DNA of 54,262 nucleotides, taken from Planctomycetaceae bacterium. GTDB taxonomy: Bacteria; Planctomycetota; Planctomycetia; Pirellulales; Thermoguttaceae. The translations under genes and the position numbers were made by a program. The notes beneath the pieces are model-generated. The model was not told the origin of the DNA and did no database searches. It saw nothing but the letters and a program-made list of their open reading frames with translations. This document shows positions 9,101 to 17,090 of the stretch, piece by piece. The stretch's first letter is position 1. Every line of letters begins with the position of its first letter. Location: the NCBI GenBank assembly GCA_015062085.1, contig SUVI01000007.1, positions 1-54,262 of the forward strand. The letters run 5' to 3'.

Positions 9101-10166
9101 CTTTGGTCTCGAGTGCCATGAGTTCCGCGTGGATCTTTCCGTACTGACGGTTTTGCGTCTGGAGATTTTCCTGCTGACGGAGGAGGATCTGCCGATAGTT
9201 CCAGAGGCTTAGGAGCTCGGTAGGCTGTTTGCGTCCGGAATTGCTTTGCGCACGGAAAAATGGGGACGCAAAGAATTCATCGCACCGTTGGAGTTCCTCT
9301 GGACGGAGGCGTTCCGGAATGCCGTTCGGCGCAAGGAGCATTTGGCGGGTCGCGGACAGTTTCGCTAAAATATTCACCAGCGAGTACCGTGCCATTCCCG
9401 TACTCAAGTCGTAGAGTCGGCGAGCAGCTTCCGTGGAATCGAGGACCGCCAACTGCTGGAGTTCCTGCAGGCCAAGGGCAAAAATACTGTTGAAGAGTTT
9501 TTCGTCAAGTTCCAGTCGGGCACCATTTTCTCCGTCTCGCGGATCTGCGGAGAGTTCCAGAAGATTTCGCCAATGGAAGGAATCCTGATGCACGCCGTCT
9601 GCGTCCGTGATGCTCAATCCATCCGTAATATTGCGCGTCAGATACAGTCTCTGAAAGCCGTCTTGGGCAAAAAAAGGAAGTTCAGACCCTTGGAAGGCTG
9701 CCGTTCGTTCCATTTCGGAAAGAGACTCGGCGCGAGACGCGAGATCTGCGCCTGCCCCGTTTGCGCGTGCCCCGTTTGCGCGTGCCCCGTTTGTGCGTGC
9801 CCCGTTTGCGCGTGCTGTCTCTGCTTCCTGACGCAGTTCCTCTGGCACAGAGCGGCCCCCAAACTCTCCCAGTGTACCGGAAACGGAGTCAGAAAAGCTG
9901 TGCGGAACAAGAAGCCTGCGAACATTCAGTTCACCCATCGGAGTCTGTACGCAAAGGCTTCCGCCTGTTTTTTCAGGAGCCTCACGGAACGCGTACGCCA
10001 AACGCTCTGCGGGAAAACCGTAAAAGACCGAGCGGATGAACTGCATCAGCGTCGTTTTACCCGTTTCGTTTGGACCATAGAAAAGATTGACGCCGGCTTC
10101 CAGATTTTGGAGCCGCAGACCGTTCCATTTACCAAATTTTTCAATGTGAAGTGCGCGAATGATCAT
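6189..10166 (-). CDS. YhaN/SbcC-like SMC-type ATPase with central membrane segments
   Basis: 1325-aa ABC/SMC-type ATPase resembling YhaN and Rad50/SbcC. Walker A is GPNETGKTT at residues 31-39. The C-terminus has the signature LSMGTRELLYLAIRLA and Walker B LPIILDDVLVNFD. Between them is long charged, Glu/Arg-rich coiled coil. Two hydrophobic helices near residues 755-815 suggest membrane attachment, as known for YhaN relatives. Two in-frame 15-bp arrays add low-complexity inserts: a GARAN type (9753-9814) and an AMNAG type (8252-8310). The ATG overlaps the YhaO-like stop by four bases, implying translational coupling and a shared complex. DNA repair or nucleic-acid processing is a family-level inference. 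Confidence 0.85.
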   Translation of the reverse strand: MIIRALHIEKFGKWNGLRLQNLEAGVNLFYGPNETGKTTLMQFIRSVFYGFPAERLAYAFREAPEKTGGSLCVQTPMGELNVRRLLVPHSFSDSVSGTLGEFGGRSVPEELRQEAETARANGARTNGARANGARANGAGADLASRAESLSEMERTAAFQGSELPFFAQDGFQRLYLTRNITDGLSITDADGVHQDSFHWRNLLELSADPRDGENGARLELDEKLFNSIFALGLQELQQLAVLDSTEAARRLYDLSTGMARYSLVNILAKLSATRQMLLAPNGIPERLRPEELQRCDEFFASPFFRAQSNSGRKQPTELLSLWNYRQILLRQQENLQTQNRQYGKIHAELMALETKESELQETIRQKKHRLRILETAQEIQEEWETRTQIDAEIVEFNAEDPELGEFSDSGIEQLGEGRTKLKKIRQEMADLRKERDGLNAQIQEIQDRKCQISFDPELIQKASVLETFFQQQEWIETLRGRLADLYRQQMDSEAQLAIDYRRLGIQLPNFDSCCSVEEAFPYDARALRPLRGPLREMHSLRKKIREIRKLRAELLGQAENFSEKVREYARLCEERTERLPKVRQLPGMSAFPKNFLLTEMAHEEILRASAVGETVRALRAMNAGAMNAGAMNAGAMNARELNSRVVSEIPEEILDLKSANSVPQKIEAASQENAQNQDGEAFGLEPEMASSANSAGLMDVNAAARLLGEVLATLRRTELHHQQLTQAVKSLEETQNTQNETLRKQYMTPQELGLFGSLFSLGLGLALFELFFLLGFWGGEGSGVHFFFFLLGMAAFLGVLLWRFTFTRKLGEELEAGRKKIENAQRQKDRFLRLCFADRETEIAELSETEFDELCRQEREELEKLSTFLEKELAESEKAAKAFAQRTAMLAEARQYSARLKKLNRDLTEVKTRWREGLKELGLPETWRSENVRQLVDASDRIREMWRRRNRDQEDFQLYAQELQLLVNRLETILPYFGDDFAKTLRGGEERFPFAENVFGEMQMKLRDEQERERRVHEMDAEIAELQTQIRNLRREYEKRSRAKTRILEEAGAADEKRLDERLEKLERLREMRNRRRVCQKAIDAAVGFTCTESMLWEVYETHTAEQLTEKKNVLENALSEEEFQLASAQKRAAECRVLLQNMISDDSPARIRFELAETESRIAHTVNSWRVCAMSERLLETIRKTYQQKRQPRTLELASGYLEEMTEGKYVRVWTPVDEDLLFVQQKNGTVFSTEQLSMGTRELLYLAIRLALIEEYRQRNVRLPIILDDVLVNFDRRRATAAARLLTKFAGEETQIFFFTSHEHVREIFIQEDALICDMEKRK

Positions 10167-12172
10167 CGGTTGCGTTCCTCCTGTGCCTGAGCCAGCGCAC
10201 TTGCGCCGAGAATGGAGGCTGCCTCAAGGATCCGGATCTCGTCTTCTGGAGGCACTTGGACCATTTCCCGGAGAAGAGTCGCTCGCTGTTCTTCCGCAAG
10301 GAGCTCAAAAAGATCCAGGGAATGGGACGCAAAATCCGGATGCCGCGTCTGCCCCGTCGGATTCATCAGATGAAATTGAGCCAAACGCAGAAGGTCGCCG
10401 AGCATCGTTTCTGCCTGACTCCACGAAAACGGGATCAGACCCGTACGAACCGGGGTGATGCTGACTGTCCAAGGGGAACCGGGAAGCGTTTCACCGGCCG
10501 GCCGCAATTCTGAAAACAAAAAATCGCTGAGGCTCGCATTTTCGCGCTGTGCCGCATCCGAGCCTGCACCGGAAACTGCACCGGAAACTGCACCGGAAAC
10601 TGCATCGGAAACTGCATCGTGTTCTACGCTTTCTTCGAGCAGGAGGCGGAGCATTTCGCCATGCGCCGGTTTTCCGGAAGCCAATTTCCAAAAAACGAAG
10701 ACACGCTCGCATTCTGTACTTCGCGCCGTGCCGCTGCCGTCCGCAGAAACCGCGTTTGCAGAAGTCTGATCTTCGGCGGAACTCTCGGGCCGGGCCGGCT
10801 CTGTTTTGCGTGAAAATTCCTTTCGGAGCGTCTCTTTCATCCAACGGGCAAGCGACTCTCTGTTGGTGACCTCGCCAGGGATCCGTTTTTCCAAAATTCG
10901 CCATCCGATCGTTTCTGTCGGGAAAAATTGGAGAGAGACCGGAACGTCTCCGTCAAGATCCATCTGAACGACGGTGACTCCCGCAGGTGAAGGCTCTTTC
11001 CCATCCTTCCCGGTCGGCAGCTCGTGGTACTGGATCGGTCCCGGAGAATGCAGAAAAACGCGTTTGCCCGACTCATAGGAGTACTGCACGGTGAAACGTT
11101 CTTGCGTTCCCGTCAACGCAGCATACGGCACCTCACAGACGGATGCGGAGAAAACAGTACGCGGCTCGGAAACTTGCAGACCAGAAATGCTTTGCTGCCC
11201 AGAAACGCTCTGCTGCCCAGAAACGCTCTGCTGCCCAGAAACGCTCTGCTGCCCAGAAACGCTCTGCTGCCCAGAAACGCTCTGCTGCCCAGAAACGTTT
11301 CCGGTCCCATCGGAAATTTCACTCGAAACAGAAGGTCCGCCTTCCACGAAGACGGAACGTTCCGCAGAAAACGCGTCTTTACCGCAAAAAGTCCGTTCGT
11401 CCGGACAGATCGCGATCGTCTGAAATGGAGGCAGTTTTCCATCCGGAAGCCGCGAAAAATCGTAATGTGAAAAATCGGGCCGTTCACTTTGCCAGCTCGC
11501 GATGAAAATATTTTTCGGCGAGTCGGGAAGGCGGAATTTTTTGATGTGCGCCTGATTCGACGGGAAAAGAAAAACGTTTTCCGGAAACCGAAAATCCGGC
11601 AGGATCCACTCTTCGAGAGAACGTTCCAGCTTCCAGTACACGGGGATCCCGCGCTCCTGAAGACGGCGAAACTGCCCGGCAAGAAACGCGATCCCGCGCG
11701 CTCCGCAGAGATCCGGCTGCAAAATATTGCCGGTCAGAAGGACAAAATCCACGTTCTGCGCGATAGCCAGTTCAAAGACCCGTGCCGCACTCGTCCAGAC
11801 CGCCTGAAGGCATTCTTCTCGAATGGATGCTGAAAGCTCCGGAAACACGCCGCCGAAAAGAGGGCTTGCCGTCGACTCAAACATGAGGCCGTCTTCAAAA
11901 GCATCTTTACCTGCTCCTGAAGTATCGGGTTCAGAGGCGCTGGTTCCTAGATCCGCGAGGTCGGACGTACTGGAGACCGGATCGAAGCCCTGCGAGTCGG
12001 AAACCGTGTCGGAAAAACTGGATGAAACCGAGTCGCCCTTCCCGCCGGACAGACCCTCCCCTGCACATTGCCCCGAAACTGAAAATGCGCGAGTCCGGCT
12101 CGGCTGCATCCAGCAGGTGACGGGAGTGTGAAGCTGAAAATTCGATGCGTGGAGGAATTTAATGATTTTCAC
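10163..12172 (-). CDS. YhaO/SbcD-like calcineurin phosphoesterase with eroded metal motifs
   Basis: 669 aa, upstream partner of the YhaN-like ATPase. Position and fold cues mark it as the Mre11/SbcD/YhaO member, usually about 400 aa. KFLHASNFQLHTPV sits where family members have H-x-A/S-D-x-H-L, and VLLTGNILQPD sits at the GD-x-F-D motif. The GNHD motif after GIPVYW is not recognisable. Asp and His metal ligands therefore appear replaced and nuclease activity may be lost. Two in-frame arrays enlarge the linkers: SVSGQQ repeats (18 bp, 11187-11297) and AVSG repeats (12 bp, 10565-10618). The start is GTG with a weak ribosome site. A TATAAT preceded by TGTGG lies about 90 bp upstream on the minus strand. 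Confidence 0.72.
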   Translation of the reverse strand: MKIIKFLHASNFQLHTPVTCWMQPSRTRAFSVSGQCAGEGLSGGKGDSVSSSFSDTVSDSQGFDPVSSTSDLADLGTSASEPDTSGAGKDAFEDGLMFESTASPLFGGVFPELSASIREECLQAVWTSAARVFELAIAQNVDFVLLTGNILQPDLCGARGIAFLAGQFRRLQERGIPVYWKLERSLEEWILPDFRFPENVFLFPSNQAHIKKFRLPDSPKNIFIASWQSERPDFSHYDFSRLPDGKLPPFQTIAICPDERTFCGKDAFSAERSVFVEGGPSVSSEISDGTGNVSGQQSVSGQQSVSGQQSVSGQQSVSGQQSVSGQQSISGLQVSEPRTVFSASVCEVPYAALTGTQERFTVQYSYESGKRVFLHSPGPIQYHELPTGKDGKEPSPAGVTVVQMDLDGDVPVSLQFFPTETIGWRILEKRIPGEVTNRESLARWMKETLRKEFSRKTEPARPESSAEDQTSANAVSADGSGTARSTECERVFVFWKLASGKPAHGEMLRLLLEESVEHDAVSDAVSGAVSGAVSGAGSDAAQRENASLSDFLFSELRPAGETLPGSPWTVSITPVRTGLIPFSWSQAETMLGDLLRLAQFHLMNPTGQTRHPDFASHSLDLFELLAEEQRATLLREMVQVPPEDEIRILEAASILGASALAQAQEERNR

Positions 12173-12260
12173 GTATGGCTCATTTCATCCTGAAATAGCA
12201 CAAAGACCTTTTGGGGTCTCTGGCTATTGTTTGTTTGTAGTCTTTGCCTAATTTCCCTAA

Positions 12261-12270
12261 ATTATACCAC
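12261..12270 (-). promoter_or_regulatory. Extended -10 for the YhaO-YhaN operon
   Basis: The minus strand reads TGTGGTATAAT, an extended -10, about 90 bp before the GTG start. No good -35 is visible at 16-18 bp. The same eleven-base form occurs before the HAD gene at 49916, and a one-base variant occurs before serC at 12760. Confidence 0.55.
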
Positions 12271-12361
12271 AAACCGCGAAAAATTACCAGACCGCCCGAC
12301 GCAAATTTTCCATTTTTTCCGCAAAAAAAGCAAAATTTTTCCTTCTCCATCCCGTCCGTTT

Positions 12362-12640
12362 ACGGCAAGTGCGTACCGGTCAGGTGCCGATCTCACCACT
12401 GAGAGCACTGAAGAGACGCAGAAACACTCTGAAAAGAAAGAGGAAAAAGGGAGTGAACGTGCCCTAACACGAATTTCACGGAAAACACGAAAAGACGCGA
12501 AAAATTTAAAATATTTTTGATCGCCTTTTGGTGAATTTCGCATCTTTTCGAGTTTTTCGTGTTTCCTTTCCGTGTCTTTCGGTGAACTCCTCAGCGGCTT
12601 CAGTGGTGAAACTGGTGCGCAGTTCCCGGATGCTCACTTT
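12362..12640. repeat. Dispersed imperfect palindromic element, long copy 2
   Basis: About 280 bp between the divergent yhaO-like and serC genes, inverted relative to 2560-2831. Its left end (ctcaccactgagagcactga) and right end (cagtggtgaaac) are inverted relatives. The interior carries repeated cacgaaa/tttcgtg blocks, giving a long imperfect hairpin. A short 12-bp array (attgcggaaat, about three copies) follows at 12650-12686. Confidence 0.75.
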
Positions 12641-12742
12641 TCAAGACAGTAATATTACGGAAATATTGCGGAAATATTGCGGAAAACTCTTCCCAGATTC
12701 ACTTTTTTTGGAAAAAATCCTGCACTGGTAGTGGTCCCCCAC

Positions 12743-12770
12743 TGGACAAAATCACAAAATGTGGTAAAAT
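12743..12770 (+). promoter_or_regulatory. Promoter of serC
   Basis: TGGACA (12743-12748), a 16-bp spacer, then TAAAAT (12765-12770) preceded by TGTGG, giving an extended -10. It lies 80 bp before the serC ATG. Confidence 0.7.
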
Positions 12771-12849
12771 AAAAATCTAAAATCGACACGGACCTGGTCC
12801 AGCGTATGTGTCGAATGCAGAACCCCCAAAAAACTCAAAGGAGAATTTC

Positions 12850-13935
12850 ATGGAACGCGTTTTCAATTTTTCGGCCGGTCCAGCCGTTTTACCGCTTCAG
12901 GTCCTTGAAGAAGCTCAGCGCGATTTGCTCGCCATGCCGGGCGCCGGAATGTCCATTCTCGAAATGAGTCACCGTTCGAAGCCGTTCCAGGCGATCATTG
13001 ATGCGACGGAAGCGAATATCCGCAAAGTCATGAACGTCCCGGACAATTACAAAGTGCTCTTCCTGCAGGGCGGTGCCTACCTGCAGTTCGGTATGGTCCC
13101 GATGAACCTTTTGAAAGGCGGTTCTGCTGACTACATCTGCACGGGAACTTGGAGCAAAAAAGCACTTGCCGAAGGAAAGACCCAAGGTACGGTCCGCTGC
13201 GCGTGGGACGGTTCTGCCGACAACTTCAACCACACTCCGGATGATTCCGAACTCGATCTCGATCCGAATGCTGCGTACGTCTACTACACGTCGAACGAAA
13301 CGATCCAGGGCGTTCAGTTCAAAACGGAACCGAACGTCGGTAACGTTCCGCTCATCTGCGACGCCTCGAGTGAATTTATGTACAAACCGCTCGACATCAG
13401 CAAGTACGGCTGCATTTACGCTTGCGCCCAGAAAAACTGCGGTCCGGCCGGCGTCACGATCGTGATCATCCGCGAAGACCTCGTCGAAAACAGCGCTGAC
13501 GGTCTGCTCGGCGTCCTTTCTTACAAAAAAATGGCCGAAAACGGCTCCATGCTGAACACTCCGCCCTGCTTCTCGATCTACATCGTGAAACTCGTCACGG
13601 AATGGATCATGAACACCATCGGCGGCGTTGACAAACTCTACGAGATCAACAAAATGAAGGCGCAGCTCCTTTACGACGTGATCGACAGCTCCAACGGCTT
13701 CTACCTCGGACACGCTAAACCGGAATGCCGTTCGCTGATGAACGTTCCGTTCAAAATGGCCACCGACGAGCTCAATGACAAATTCCTCGCCGAAGCGAAA
13801 GCTCTTGGGCTGGAATCTCTCAAAGGTCACCGCAGTGTCGGTGGTTTCCGCGCCTCGATCTACAATGCGATGCCTGTCGAAGGCGTTCAGAAGCTGGCTG
13901 AGTTCATGAAAGATTTCATGCAGAAAAACGGCTGA
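12850..13935 (+). CDS. serC: Phosphoserine aminotransferase
   Basis: Converts 3-phosphohydroxypyruvate and glutamate to phosphoserine and 2-oxoglutarate in serine synthesis; PLP-dependent and cytoplasmic. 361 aa, standard for SerC. Key segments are the N-terminal FNFSAGPAVLPLQVLEEAQ, MSILEMSHRSKPFQ, LFLQGGAYLQF, and AQKNCGPAGVTIVI, which contains the PLP-binding Lys. The C-terminus has GHRSVGGFRASIYNAMP. The ATG at 12850 is favoured over an in-frame codon 42 bp upstream because AAGGAG precedes it and SerC proteins begin here. The gene is monocistronic in appearance, with a clear promoter and an intrinsic terminator at 14000. Confidence 0.97.
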   Translation: MERVFNFSAGPAVLPLQVLEEAQRDLLAMPGAGMSILEMSHRSKPFQAIIDATEANIRKVMNVPDNYKVLFLQGGAYLQFGMVPMNLLKGGSADYICTGTWSKKALAEGKTQGTVRCAWDGSADNFNHTPDDSELDLDPNAAYVYYTSNETIQGVQFKTEPNVGNVPLICDASSEFMYKPLDISKYGCIYACAQKNCGPAGVTIVIIREDLVENSADGLLGVLSYKKMAENGSMLNTPPCFSIYIVKLVTEWIMNTIGGVDKLYEINKMKAQLLYDVIDSSNGFYLGHAKPECRSLMNVPFKMATDELNDKFLAEAKALGLESLKGHRSVGGFRASIYNAMPVEGVQKLAEFMKDFMQKNG

Positions 13936-13999
13936 TCTTTCATGAATGGAATGGAGTTCCGTCGACCGTTTTTGTGACGATCTCCAGAAAAAAACGGAA

Positions 14000-14028
14000 A
14001 CAGAGTGTCTTCGGGCACTCTGTTTTTT
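14000..14028 (+). terminator. Intrinsic terminator of serC
   Basis: Stem acagagtgtc / ggcactctgt around a TTCG loop, with one G-U pair, followed by six Ts. Confidence 0.9.
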
Positions 14029-14090
14029 AGGATTTTCCAAACTTTCCTTACGCTCAACCACTTACCCCCCAGTACCGACACGGAGGTCCC

Positions 14091-15770
14091 ATGGCCAAAT
14101 TCAACTCATCACGCAGCAAAACTGCCCGCAATCCCGGACCGGTCGGACGGGTCAAGATGTTCGATCAGTCGAGATCTCGTTCTGGAGGCCGAAGTCGTTC
14201 CGCCTCGTCTCGCCAGGGAGATCCCGGCAGTTCCCCGCGTTCTGGCGGACCGCGCCGTCGTGCGTCTTCCAATTCCATGAATTTTACGGAGGCGGATGAC
14301 TATGTGCGCATGGAGGCTCCCGCCCGCAAGGGTAAAGAGAATGTTTCGAAGCACTTCAACCCTCTGAATTTCCTGCGTGCAGACGAAGAAGACGGCGTCG
14401 TGAACCTTCCTTCGATGGATTATGTCGAGATGAACGACCGCGACTTTGCACGTCTGCGTGACCGCGGCGGAAAAAAAGCTGGACGCAATACTTCTTCCCG
14501 TTTCGACGGCACAGTTGGTCCAAGATCGAAAGGGCGGGATGAGGATCTTGGTGCCATTGAGCGCGGCAGAGCAGCCTCCGGGAAATTCATGAAAGATTTC
14601 CGGGATGCGAAGTCGGCTCGCAAACCCGCCAAAGGCAAACGGGCAGGTCTTCAGACCTCCAATTCTCGAAATGACCGAGGCCGTACGCTGACGGATTCCG
14701 CGTTCGCCGCGATCCAGAAGCAGAAAGCCGGCCTGAAGAAACCGACGCAGCGTAAAAATGCGGTCACGGAGGGGGAACGGCTTCAGAAAGTTCTGGCGGC
14801 TGCAGGTTTTGGAAGTCGGCGCGATTGCGAGGAATTCATCGTGACTGGCCGAGTCATGGTCGATCGTGAAGTCGTGACGGAACTTGGAACGCGCGTGCTT
14901 CCGCATCAGACGATCCACTTGGACGGTCAGCTGGTCCGCCGGCCGAAAAAATTCGTTTACTACGCGCTCAACAAACCGGGAAACGTCATTTGCTCGAACG
15001 ACGATCCGGACGGCCGTCGGCGTGCGCTGGACTTCATTCACGAAAATGTTCCGGGACTTTTTGCGGTTGGACGGCTGGACCTTCACAGTGAAGGGCTTCT
15101 GCTGATCACCAACGACGGCGAGCTGGCCAATCGCCTGACGCACCCCAGTTACGCAGTACCGAAGGTCTACCGGGTCCGCGTTTCTGGCACTCCGACTCGT
15201 GCGGAGATCGCGCAGATCTGCCGCGGCGTTTACCTTGCGGAAGGGTTGGCAAAAGCAGAAGAAGTGCGGCTGCGTCACTCCTACTATGACGGGACGTCTG
15301 TTTTGGAACTGACCCTGCGGGAAGGCCGAAACCGCGAAGTTCGCCGAATTTTGGCCAAGATCGGGCACAATGTACTGGATCTTGTTCGTGTTTCGATCGG
15401 CGACGTGAAGCTCGGAAAACTTCCGCTTGGTGCGTACCGTCCGTTGACGTCACAGGAAGTACGCAGTTTGAAAAAATTGGTCGGACTGAATGAAAATCGG
15501 GCGTCCATTTCTGCTTCATCGGAAACGGGAACGCAGAAAGTGAAAGACGCGAAAGACGCGAAAGAGGAAAAAGCTCCCAAAACGCAGAAAGTCCAGAAGA
15601 AATCCAAAAAAGCCAAGATCTCCAAAGATGAACTGACAGAAAACACGGTTTCGGCTGGGATGGAAGACGCCGGTTCGGGGACGGACGCTCTACAGGCAAC
15701 CCCCGCTTCGGCAGATGCTCTCTACGAGGCGTGGAAAGCGGAGATGAACGTTTCCGAGTCGGAGAAGTAG
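14091..15770 (+). CDS. RluB/RsuA-family pseudouridine synthase with long disordered tails
   Basis: Isomerises uridine to pseudouridine in rRNA. The 559-aa protein is about twice the family size. The recognisable enzyme occupies roughly residues 220-460: an S4 RNA-binding domain (ERLQKVLAAAGFGSRRDCEE), then GRLDLHSEGLLLITNDG with the catalytic Asp, and GRNREVRRILAKIGH. The first ~220 residues are Arg/Ser/Gly/Lys-rich without hydrophobic structure, and the last ~95 are Lys/Ala/Glu/Ser-rich. Both probably bind RNA non-specifically (inference). GGAGG precedes the ATG by five bases. RluB is the likeliest subfamily, but the uridine target is not determined. The stop codon is the first of seven TAGs carried by a 20-bp array. 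Confidence 0.88.
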   Translation: MAKFNSSRSKTARNPGPVGRVKMFDQSRSRSGGRSRSASSRQGDPGSSPRSGGPRRRASSNSMNFTEADDYVRMEAPARKGKENVSKHFNPLNFLRADEEDGVVNLPSMDYVEMNDRDFARLRDRGGKKAGRNTSSRFDGTVGPRSKGRDEDLGAIERGRAASGKFMKDFRDAKSARKPAKGKRAGLQTSNSRNDRGRTLTDSAFAAIQKQKAGLKKPTQRKNAVTEGERLQKVLAAAGFGSRRDCEEFIVTGRVMVDREVVTELGTRVLPHQTIHLDGQLVRRPKKFVYYALNKPGNVICSNDDPDGRRRALDFIHENVPGLFAVGRLDLHSEGLLLITNDGELANRLTHPSYAVPKVYRVRVSGTPTRAEIAQICRGVYLAEGLAKAEEVRLRHSYYDGTSVLELTLREGRNREVRRILAKIGHNVLDLVRVSIGDVKLGKLPLGAYRPLTSQEVRSLKKLVGLNENRASISASSETGTQKVKDAKDAKEEKAPKTQKVQKKSKKAKISKDELTENTVSAGMEDAGSGTDALQATPASADALYEAWKAEMNVSESEK

Positions 15771-15903
15771 TTTTCAAGTTGGAGAAGTAGTTTTCAAGTT
15801 GGAGAAGTAGTTTTCAAGTTGGAGAAGTAGTTTTCAAGTTGGAGAAGTAGTTTTCAAGTTGGAGAAGTAGTTTTCAAGTTGGAGAAGTAGTTTTCAAGTT
15901 GGA
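15761..15903 (+). repeat. 20-bp tandem array starting at the pseudouridine synthase stop codon
   Basis: Seven units of ttggagaagtagttttcaag, nearly perfect. The first overlaps the final codons Ser-Glu-Lys-stop. TAG recurs at 15768, 15788, 15808, 15828, 15848, 15868 and 15888. Since 20 is not a multiple of three, stops cycle through all three frames. Confidence 0.95.
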
Positions 15904-15947
15904 AACGCAATTTTCGTCGAACTTCTCATTCAGACCTTGCACGTCAG

Positions 15948-15990
15948 AGACCGCTGAACGCTCTGAAATCGGCAGCGGTGCGGTCTTTTT
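15948..15990 (+). terminator. Intrinsic terminator after the 20-bp array
   Basis: Arms agaccgctg and cagcggtgcggtct, with a small bulge, flank a loop and are followed by a run of Ts. Confidence 0.75.
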
Positions 15991-16023
15991 CTCCGAAACA
16001 GATACTAATTTCAGAAAATGCCC

Positions 16024-16051
16024 TTGACTTTTAGGCAAATTTCGTTAAAAT
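16024..16051 (+). promoter_or_regulatory. Promoter of the SDR gene
   Basis: TTGACT, 16-bp spacer, TAAAAT. An overlapping TATAAT lies five bases further on. It is about 135 bp upstream of the favoured start. Confidence 0.7.
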
Positions 16052-16186
16052 ATAATGGTTGGATGGTTTGGTTGGATTTTTTTAGAAAAATTCCCCAAAA
16101 TCGTCAAAAGAGAGACAAAATTTGAAACCCGACTCCCGTGTTGTGCATAAAATTCAGTGAGGGGATCCATGAGGAGATCTGATCCT

Positions 16187-16996
16187 ATGAAAAAATCGTA
16201 CTGGCAGCAAAAAGTCGTGCTGGTGACTGGCGGTTCCAGTGGACTTGGCTTGGAGATCGCATCCGCTTTTGCGGAAAATGGCGCACGAGTCATCCTCGTT
16301 GGGCTTGAAAAGGAGGCGGTGGAAGAAACTGTCCGAACTTTTCGGGAAAAGGAACTGGATGTGACTGGATTTCAGGCAAATATCTGTCTTGACGAAGACG
16401 TTGAGCGTCTGAGATCTGAGATCACGGCACGTTTCGGACGGCTGGATGTCCTTGCGAACGTTGCGGGACGGACTGACCGCGGAAAGATGCTTCAGTGCGA
16501 TGCCGGCCATTTTGCCAAAACGATGGAGCTGAATTTCATCGCTCTGGTACGTGTTACACATACATTTTTACCGATGCTTCTTGAATCTCGCGGGCACATC
16601 ATCAACATTGGGTCGCTCGCTTCCAAATCCGCGTCACGGTGGACGGGGGCATACCCGGCCAGCAAGCACGCAGTGGCGGCGTACTCGCAGCAGTTGAGGC
16701 TTGAGCACAAACAGGACGGTCTGAAAGTCCTTTTGGTTTGTCCCGGTCCGATCCAGCGCGAAACGGAACGTCTCTATCCGCTTGAAGGTCTGGAAGATCT
16801 TCCGGAGAGCGCCAGGCGGCCCGGAGCTGGAGTGAAGGTGAGCCGGATCTCGCCGCAGATGCTGGTCTCCGCGATCCTCAATGCCTCGGAAAAAGGGAAA
16901 GTCGAGCTGGTCCTTCCCAAAAAAGCTCGTCTTCTCTTCATCATCAGTCAGATCTGTCCGAAATTGGGGGACTGGCTGGTACTGAAAAATACTTGA
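16187..16996 (+). CDS. Short-chain dehydrogenase/reductase
   Basis: 269-aa classical SDR with a Rossmann fold, predicted to use NAD(P)H. Cofactor motif TGGSSGLG is followed by NVAG. The active site is the Ser in IGSLASKSA plus YPASK, the Y-x-x-x-K pair. VCPGPIQRET follows, typical of the cofactor-binding loop. The C-terminal extension with KVELVLPKKARLLFIISQI is moderately hydrophobic and resembles DHRS7/ketosphinganine-reductase-like SDRs that sit on membranes, so a lipid substrate is possible but unproven. Start 16187 has GAGGAG ten bases upstream; ATG 16169 and GTG 16157 are alternatives. The PDZ gene follows within 95 bp and may share its transcript. Confidence 0.85.
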   Translation: MKKSYWQQKVVLVTGGSSGLGLEIASAFAENGARVILVGLEKEAVEETVRTFREKELDVTGFQANICLDEDVERLRSEITARFGRLDVLANVAGRTDRGKMLQCDAGHFAKTMELNFIALVRVTHTFLPMLLESRGHIINIGSLASKSASRWTGAYPASKHAVAAYSQQLRLEHKQDGLKVLLVCPGPIQRETERLYPLEGLEDLPESARRPGAGVKVSRISPQMLVSAILNASEKGKVELVLPKKARLLFIISQICPKLGDWLVLKNT

Positions 16997-17090
16997 GAGC
17001 CGCGTTGGTCCAAACTGCGGACGGTACGCTCCTCTCGTTCATGAAAAATAAAAAATTTCGTTTGAGTATTCATTTTGAAGGAGGATTCTG

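Noticed and set aside
12262..12543. Open frame sharing MRNSPKGDQKY with a frame at 2497-2805
   Set aside because: The likeness comes from the dispersed DNA element present in both places. Codon pattern and start sites do not support a gene.
12889..14061. Long open frames antisense to serC (390 aa), the pseudouridine synthase (14109-15368) and the M24 gene (1041-1814)
   Set aside because: The sense genes are clear family members with conserved motifs, so the antisense frames follow from codon bias.
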